A DNA stretch of 64,000 bases. It comes from Actinomadura atramentaria DSM 43919 (GTDB lineage: Bacteria > Actinomycetota > Actinomycetes > Streptosporangiales > Streptosporangiaceae). The stretch lies in NCBI RefSeq assembly GCF_000381885.1, contig NZ_KB907208.1, forward strand, positions 620,001-684,000, read 5' to 3'. Below are positions 59,865-64,000 of the stretch, one piece after another. Each line of letters opens with the position of its first letter. Position 1 is the stretch's first letter. Under the pieces are notes generated by a model. That model had not been told where the DNA came from, made no database searches, and was given only the letters and a program-made list of their open reading frames with translations. The position numbers and the translations under genes are program-made.

Positions 59865-59911
59865 GATCAGCGCCCCTCACATTCCGTGTCGGAACCTCCC
59901 CGACGCTGATC
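59865..59911 (-). promoter_or_regulatory. Leader hairpin 3, two-tier inverted repeat
   Basis: Outer GATCAGCG/CGCTGATC (59865-59872/59904-59911) and inner TTCCG/CGGAA (59882-59886/59890-59894). Confidence 0.5.
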
Positions 59912-59996
59912 ACCGGAACTCCACACACGGCTACGCGCGCTTCTCTGTTCCAGTTCAGTGGCTCTTGTGGTTATCACGCGCGGTCGCCCGCTCTAA

Positions 59997-60012
59997 GGCC
60001 ATAGCTATGGCC
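59997..60012. repeat. Perfect 16-bp palindrome GGCCATAGCTATGGCC
   Basis: Self-complementary 16-mer in the gene-free stretch, about 250 bp upstream of the first leftward gene. Possible operator. Confidence 0.6.
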
Positions 60013-60228
60013 ACGTTTCAGTCCCTAACATTCGCTGCCCGCGTGGATTTCTCCACAGCACACGTTCCATCCCGCACCGGTACTCCGGCTCGCGTCACCC
60101 CCGACCTGATGCCACACCCGCTACCGGCGCGATTTTTAACCGCCGCGCTTTCGCCATGCACGTTCAAGATCAGGGGACAGCAGACACACTCCTCCTGGGA
60201 GCGGTATGGACAAGCATTGATCTCACAA

Positions 60229-60258
60229 GCAACCGAGGGTCCGAGAACCGAGGGTTGC
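60229..60258. repeat. Direct repeat AACCGAGGGT within a GCAACC/GGTTGC inverted repeat
   Basis: AACCGAGGGT at 60231 and 60246 (15 bp apart); GCAACC (60229-60234) and GGTTGC (60253-60258) flank them. Confidence 0.5.
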
Positions 60259-60465
60259 AGGGTCTTGATCTAGACTCCGTGCCCATAACTGCGCTTTGCG
60301 GATGCATCACTTCACACTCACCCTGCGTTCCGCGCTTTATCAGCGCGGGTCGCCTCACTGGCGACATTCTGTTGTCAAGAAGCGAGCGCCCATCCCGCTG
60401 CCCGTGCGACGAGTCGCCCGTGCGTTGGGAGGCTTTAAGCCTCTATGCAATTCCTGCGTTCCGCC

Positions 60466-60780
60466 GGTCTTGCAGTTCCACCTTACCAAGTGGTTCGGAG
60501 TGCTCCGTCCCGCCCGTCTGGCCGAATTGCTCGACTCGCGTTCCCGCTGGTCTTGCAGTTCCACCTTACCATCCTGTCCGGAGTGCTCCGTCCCGTGTGG
60601 CTTGGGGATGCTTGACTCCGTGAGGCTTGCGCCCCTCGGTGTCTTGCAGTTCCACCTTACCACACCTTCCGGTGTGCTCCGTCCCCGTGGTCCGGTGCCC
60701 CATCCTTCCCGCCGCTTTCGCGCCGTTCCGTTTGGTGCAGTTCCACCTTACCGCACGTTTCGGCGTGCTCGCACCACATG
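60466..60780. repeat. Four-unit composite repeat (box A 22 bp, box B 12 bp palindrome)
   Basis: Box A (GGTCTTGCAGTTCCACCTTA CC) starts at 60466, 60549, 60640 and, degenerate, 60731. Box B (CGGAGTGCTCCG or variant) starts exactly 30 bp after each box A: 60496, 60579, 60670, 60761. Unit period 83, 91, 91 bp; sequence between units is not conserved. Fixed internal and variable external spacing indicates a protein- or RNA-level element rather than simple tandem duplication. Confidence 0.75.
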
Positions 60781-61420
60781 CGCCAACCCATTCCCACCGC
60801 CGTCCTCACGGGGCGGAATGCGCCCGTCCGTGCGCTACCACACGCGGCGCAATGCTCGGTACGCCAAAACGCCCCAAAACTCCCACGCCCCGCAATCGCC
60901 CACGCCATAAGGCATCGCGCGCCCTCCGTGCGTTTTTGATGTTGCGCGTAACAGCCAAACACCCTCACCCGCGATAGGCGACACCCCGAAGGGGGTCTAG
61001 GCGCTCAGTGGCCATTTCAGCGCGTTCTAGCAGGGGTGCCGAAAACGGCGGGCTCGGCATGATCACGTCCCCGCGCGTCCCGTTTTCGTCTGATGCAAGC
61101 GCGCCCTTACGCCCGCGCGCCCCCGTAGCAAGTGCTCACTTGCCGGCGAGTGTGGCCGCGACCACTGATCATCGCGTGCCCCGGCGACCGCGCGCCCGCG
61201 CTGCGTGTGGCGCGGCTCACAGGCCGGGGAGGCTGCCCACGCGCGCCCGCCCGACCATGATCACGAAAAAGGGCCGCGTTTTTTCGGAGCGTCACCACAC
61301 CACTACACATAGCTACGTGACCCACGCCACGTGCGGAGCATCCCCGCGCCACGTGTAGCGTGCATCACAGCACGTCCGCGCGTGCCCGCCGCCCCCGTGG
61401 TCACGATGCGTCGCGTGTGC
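60781..61420. other. Gene-free stretch
   Basis: 640 bp, GC-rich with many GCGTG/CACGC words and two GCCACGTG copies near 61330 and 61358. Short frames present have composition of noncoding DNA. I see no gene. Confidence 0.5.
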
Positions 61421-61454
61421 TCACACTGCGTGGTGTGACTGTGCGTAGCAACTC
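61421..61454 (+). promoter_or_regulatory. Operator-like palindrome and bipartite motif
   Basis: TCACAC-TGCGTG-GTGTGA (61421-61438) overlaps GTGACT-N5-TAGCAACTC (61435-61454). Perfect 6-bp half sites with a 6-bp centre are typical of dimeric repressors. Confidence 0.55.
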
Positions 61455-61463
61455 CTCACGCTG

Positions 61464-61495
61464 CGTCACTTGACCTAGTCTTGGCCTTTGTGACG
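61464..61495 (+). promoter_or_regulatory. Inverted repeat around TAGTCT -10-like box
   Basis: CGTCAC (61464-61469) and GTGACG (61490-61495) flank TAGTCT (61476-61481). GTG at 61490 follows by 8 nt, the leaderless arrangement also seen at 62775-62791. Confidence 0.45.
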
Positions 61496-61708
61496 TCGCG
61501 TAGCTGCGTGAGCACTCTCTGCACAGTGACCGCGATCACGCGAGCGAACGCTTGGTCTTCCATAAGGGACATTATGGTAAAAGCAGATACTTTCTGCATT
61601 CCGCAATGTCCGAGATCATCCGTGAATGGCGGAATTGTAATTCACATGATCAGCTCGGATTTGCCGGCGGAAAATGGCACAAGATCAGCTAAAGAATGGC
61701 TGAATTAA
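61490..61708 (+). CDS. Doubtful small gene with low-GC codons
   Basis: 72 aa from GTG 61490, or 44 aa from ATG 61574 (AAGGGA 4 nt upstream): MVKADTFCIPQCPRSSVNGG ... SAKEWLN. The second half is clearly less GC-rich than the rest of the window. No family recognised. Could be noncoding; kept because both a leaderless promoter and a ribosome site fit. Confidence 0.3.
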   Translation: MTSRSCVSTLCTVTAITRANAWSSIRDIMVKADTFCIPQCPRSSVNGGIVIHMISSDLPAENGTRSAKEWLN

Positions 61709-61852
61709 CCACTACCCACCGTTAAGTCGCATTTACGAAGAGTAATTGGACCAGATCACTCACGAGCCGGGGGTCTGCTGGCCTGCGGGACAGTGTCGCC
61801 CCAGCCACCCGGGCCGCCGGTCAGACTGTGCAGTTGTTGTAATTCGGCACTC

Positions 61853-61915
61853 TATGCAAGACCTGCACTCCCTGCACAATCATCACTCTCTGCAATCTAT
61901 GCAATACATGCAGTA
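61853..61915. repeat. Degenerate 9-bp tandem repeat with TGCA core
   Basis: Seven 9-bp units (TATGCAAGA, CCTGCACTC, CCTGCACAA, TCATCACTC, TCTGCAATC, TATGCAATA, CATGCAGTA); TGCA at 61855, 61864, 61873, 61891, 61900 and 61909. It lies between the gene-free stretch and the lipoprotein gene. Read as codons it gives x-Gln/His-x triplets but no supported gene. Confidence 0.65.
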
Positions 61916-61937
61916 TGGGCCTGATGCGGGGGCGTGG

Positions 61938-62282
61938 TCAGTTCACGTCGCGCTTGCCGTTGCCGTAGTCGACGATCACCCTCTTGTAGGTGTTCTTGCT
62001 CGCCTTCACCACCTGGTCCAGGCCGCCCGCGCACTGCACGAACGTCGCCGCCTTCCCCGGCTCGGTGAGCGCGGGGGAGTCGAGCTTGCCGAAGTAGGTG
62101 ATGGCGTCCCCGTCGACCTCGGCGCGCGTGAGTTCCATGACCGTGCAGCCGTTGTTCTTCAAGACCTTGTTCGCCGTACCCAGCGCCCGTTCCAGCGCCT
62201 CCTCCTGCGAACTGCCGCCGCCGCAGGCCGCTGCCAGGGCCGCGGAGGCGGCAATGACGATCCCGATTCTGATGTTCCCCAT
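61938..62282 (-). CDS. Lipoprotein
   Basis: 114 aa, GGGGGGAAT ribosome site. Signal peptide MGNIRIGIVIAASAALAAA with lipobox AAAC, mature domain with two cysteines (NGCTVME, VQCAGGL). Unknown family of actinomycete envelope lipoproteins; could also belong to the phage. Confidence 0.7.
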   Translation of the reverse strand: MGNIRIGIVIAASAALAAACGGGSSQEEALERALGTANKVLKNNGCTVMELTRAEVDGDAITYFGKLDSPALTEPGKAATFVQCAGGLDQVVKASKNTYKRVIVDYGNGKRDVN

Positions 62283-62324
62283 GATTCCCCCCCGACCCGT
62301 GTGTACCCAGGTCAGCGAGGTTTC

Positions 62325-62360
62325 TTACGCGTCTCGGGACCGACCGTTAACCTGATCTGC
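62325..62360 (+). promoter_or_regulatory. Leaderless promoter
   Basis: TTACGC (62325-62330), 17-bp spacer, TAACCT (62348-62353), then 7 nt to GTG 62361. Confidence 0.5.
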
Positions 62361-62657
62361 GTGATCACCGTGTATGCCGTAGCCCCCGCCGACGACCCTG
62401 CGTATCAGGGGAAGGCTCCGGGCACTCAGATCCTGCTGGGTAAGCGGGACTGCGCGACGGTCGAGCTGGCCCGACAGGCGGTGGAGGAGCTGCGCGAGCA
62501 GTATCCGGGCCTGGAGATCGCCGGGGACATCGGTCCGGCCGGGATGCGGGTCCCACTCAACATCGACCGCCTCTTCCAGGAGCACCCGGGCGGCGTCCAG
62601 GACACGAACGGCAACTGGGGAGATCAGGGCTGGACCTGGTACGCGGGCAAGAACTAG
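62361..62657 (+). CDS. Unknown protein
   Basis: 98 aa from GTG. ITVYAVAPADDPAYQGKAPG, a helix TVELARQAVEELREQYPGLE and a terminal NWGDQGWTWYAGKN. No family recognised. Confidence 0.6.
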   Translation: MITVYAVAPADDPAYQGKAPGTQILLGKRDCATVELARQAVEELREQYPGLEIAGDIGPAGMRVPLNIDRLFQEHPGGVQDTNGNWGDQGWTWYAGKN

Positions 62658-62774
62658 ACGCGTGTCCAGAAGTTCTGGGACCTGTCAGGCGTTGCCGGTA
62701 TCGCGGGCCGCCCCTGCATGGCAACTGCTGGCCTGCTCCGTGACTCGACGGATGCCTAGCTGGTGCCCTAGCCG

Positions 62775-62788
62775 TAGTCTTGGCCGCT
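62775..62788 (+). promoter_or_regulatory. Leaderless promoter -10
   Basis: TAGTCT at 62775-62780, 8 nt before GTG 62789. The stretch TAGTCTTGGCCNNTGTGA is shared with 61476-61493. Confidence 0.5.
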
Positions 62789-63262
62789 GTGAACGAGCTA
62801 GAGGCGGTAACGGTCAACTGGCGGTGGAGTCCGATCGGTGACGACCCGTGGGAGAGCCTTCTTGGCCTGGATCGGGCGGGGAAGCTCGTTTTTCCTTCAG
62901 TTCGGAGCAAGCAACCGGGTGTGTACCGCCTCCTGTTTCTGAACCACTCCAGGTATGACGCATACATCGGGGAGTCCGCTGACCTGCGGCGACGGTTCCA
63001 GGGTTACCGGACGCCGCACGCTTCGCAGAGCACGAACATCAAGGTCAACAAGGCGCTGGTGGAGCACCTGATCGTCGGCGGTGCAGTCGAGGTGGAGATC
63101 GCTGTGGGCTGCCATGCCGCCCTGTCTTTCGCTGGAAGAGATCATCTCCCGCTACCGCTGGATAAAAAGGCCAACCGGGTCCTGTTCGAGCGCGCGGCGG
63201 AAGCCAGCGCCGCCTCGGCGCATCACCGCCTGCTGAACTGGTCCGAGCCGTTCGACCTGTGA
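62789..63262 (+). CDS. GIY-YIG-fold protein
   Basis: 157 aa from GTG 62789 (TTG 62780 less likely). PGVYRLLFLN ... YDAYIGESADLRRRFQGYR fits the GIY-YIG layout (here GVY and YIG, then the conserved Arg). VNKALVEHLIVGG and a C-terminal half follow. May be a nuclease for DNA repair or a mobile-element remnant; isolated single-domain proteins of this kind occur in actinomycete chromosomes. Confidence 0.7.
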   Translation: MNELEAVTVNWRWSPIGDDPWESLLGLDRAGKLVFPSVRSKQPGVYRLLFLNHSRYDAYIGESADLRRRFQGYRTPHASQSTNIKVNKALVEHLIVGGAVEVEIAVGCHAALSFAGRDHLPLPLDKKANRVLFERAAEASAASAHHRLLNWSEPFDL

Positions 63263-63291
63263 GCTAGAGGCCCGCGCTGCAACACCGGTGA

Positions 63292-63579
63292 TCAGGACAG
63301 CCCGGCCGAGCCGGGGTGGGGTTCGCCCCAGATGAGCCGGTAGACCGCCGAGACCGTGGTGGCCAGGTCGGTGACGTTCTCGTTCTCGGGCAGGACGCGG
63401 CGCAGCTCGTCGACCAAGCCGTGGGCGGCGTCGCGTTCGCGGTGAAGCAGGCTCACCTCGGACTCGATCAGGTCGAGGAACGCGTCGACCTCGGTCTCGT
63501 CGTAGCCGGGCCGCAGGCGGGTCGTGCTGAACTGTTTCCCCCGGACGTCCTCGGGGGTCAGCCGGTAGTCGTCGCTCAT
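63292..63579 (-). CDS. Short DivIVA-domain protein
   Basis: 95 aa. RLTPEDVRGKQFSTTRLRPG, YDETEVDAFLDLIESEV and a coiled coil are the N-terminal membrane-binding part of DivIVA/Wag31. Full-length family members are more than twice as long, so this is a short paralogue. TACAAC 6 nt upstream suggests leaderless transcription. Typical of actinomycete chromosomes; main sign that this end is host-type DNA. Confidence 0.85.
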   Translation of the reverse strand: MSDDYRLTPEDVRGKQFSTTRLRPGYDETEVDAFLDLIESEVSLLHRERDAAHGLVDELRRVLPENENVTDLATTVSAVYRLIWGEPHPGSAGLS

Positions 63580-63656
63580 GGAGGCGTTGTAACACGCCCG
63601 TTGGTTTGGCGCGCGGAGTTCCAGCTAGGTCCGCCCACGGGCGCTAGCGTGGATGG

Positions 63657-63962
63657 ATGGACGAGGTTCCCATCCCCGCGGATGTGCGTGAGCGACTGTT
63701 GCCGACAGGCGCCCGAGCCCGGCGGGTGAACGCCGAGCTGATCGAAGTGGTCGACGAGGCTGGCGACGTCCTGGGCCAGGTGCGCGGGCAGGGCCCGTTC
63801 CTCCCGGTGTTCAACCATCCCGAGCACGGGCTGCCCACCGAGACTTGGGGCTTTGGAAGCATGGGCCTCATTGACACTGAGGATGCGGCGCTGCGCCTGG
63901 TCGGGTACGGCCACTTCACCCATCAGGTGGTGAAGCGGTCCCGCTCGGAAGGCGCGAGCTGA
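63657..63962 (+). CDS. Unknown protein
   Basis: 101 aa. TAGCGT lies 6 nt before the ATG, a leaderless arrangement. ELIEVVDEAGDVLGQVRGQG and TWGFGSMGLIDTEDAALRLV. No family recognised. Confidence 0.6.
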   Translation: MDEVPIPADVRERLLPTGARARRVNAELIEVVDEAGDVLGQVRGQGPFLPVFNHPEHGLPTETWGFGSMGLIDTEDAALRLVGYGHFTHQVVKRSRSEGAS

Positions 63963-64000
63963 CGTGGTGGCAGGTCGCAGGGTGTCGGTGGTGGCGGACT

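Larger units (their letters stand above)
59912..60465. other. Gene-free stretch
   Basis: No supportable gene; short frames lack ribosome sites and family-like sequence. Holds the palindrome at 59997 and the direct repeat at 60231. Probable promoter region for the leftward array, though I cannot pick a promoter with confidence. Confidence 0.5.

Noticed and set aside
60466..60780. CRISPR array
   Set aside because: Only four units, internal palindrome with fixed gap, unequal spacers and no cas genes; the Cas4-like nuclease at 29777 has no cas1/cas2 neighbours.
60296..60910. Long open frames across the four-unit repeat (both strands)
   Set aside because: They consist of translated repeats and low-complexity residues, lack ribosome sites, and box spacing is not a multiple of three between units.
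61746..62657. Single long plus-strand frame spanning the 9-bp array and the gene at 62361
   Set aside because: It runs antisense through the lipoprotein gene, which has a signal peptide, lipobox and ribosome site; the real gene starts at 62361 with a leaderless promoter.

Overview
The window looks like about 60 kb of a large, high-GC actinobacterial phage with a contractile tail (myovirus type), free, plasmid-like or integrated. It is followed by a 2 kb stretch with almost no genes and about 2 kb of ordinary actinobacterial genes. The evidence is a baseplate set (gp25-like, baseplate-J/gp6-like, gpI-like, hub and spike proteins), a phage replication set, a WhiB regulator, many GTG starts, leaderless promoters with TANNNT -10 boxes, and a host-type DivIVA-domain gene at the right end. 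No head, terminase, integrase or repressor gene is visible; head genes probably lie left of base 1.

Layout. 1-14.0 kb (+): tail module: two paralogous tape-measure-type proteins carrying four different wall-hydrolase domains, then tube adaptor, hub, spike, wedge and receptor-binding proteins. 14.2-18.5 kb (+): replication start-up: a winged-helix protein, a DnaC-like loader and a primase-helicase. 18.7-32.2 kb (+): DNA metabolism: ssDNA-binding protein, family A polymerase, class II ribonucleotide reductase, RecA, PP-loop ATPase, nuclease-like proteins, WhiB and HNH/endonuclease VII proteins. 32.3-41.4 kb (+): a SpoVS homologue, a run of small unknown proteins, a secreted NlpC/P60 hydrolase, a nucleotidyltransferase-like protein, a tRNA-guanine-transglycosylase-like protein and two membrane proteins. 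A strong hairpin separates this from 41.5-59.7 kb (-), a convergent array of 45 mostly tiny genes, tightly packed and often overlapping as GTGA. It contains a cytosine methyltransferase, a DUF3560-like protein, a lipoprotein and a beta-clamp-like protein. 59.75-61.93 kb is nearly gene-free and full of palindromes and repeats. 61.9-64 kb holds a lipoprotein, a GIY-YIG protein, a DivIVA-domain protein and two unknowns.

How it fits together. The minus-strand array resembles an early or host-takeover region transcribed leftward from the repeat-rich stretch; the plus strand carries replication and late genes. The array is punctuated by a repeated leader element (consensus about GTCCGGCGC-N6-GGGCKGSYACT) 17-46 nt upstream of gene starts. 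This element, a SpoVS gene whose ribosome site and start codon lie in an inverted repeat, and a four-unit composite repeat with fixed internal spacing at 60.5-60.8 kb are the most unusual signals. All functions come from reading motifs; no database search was run.
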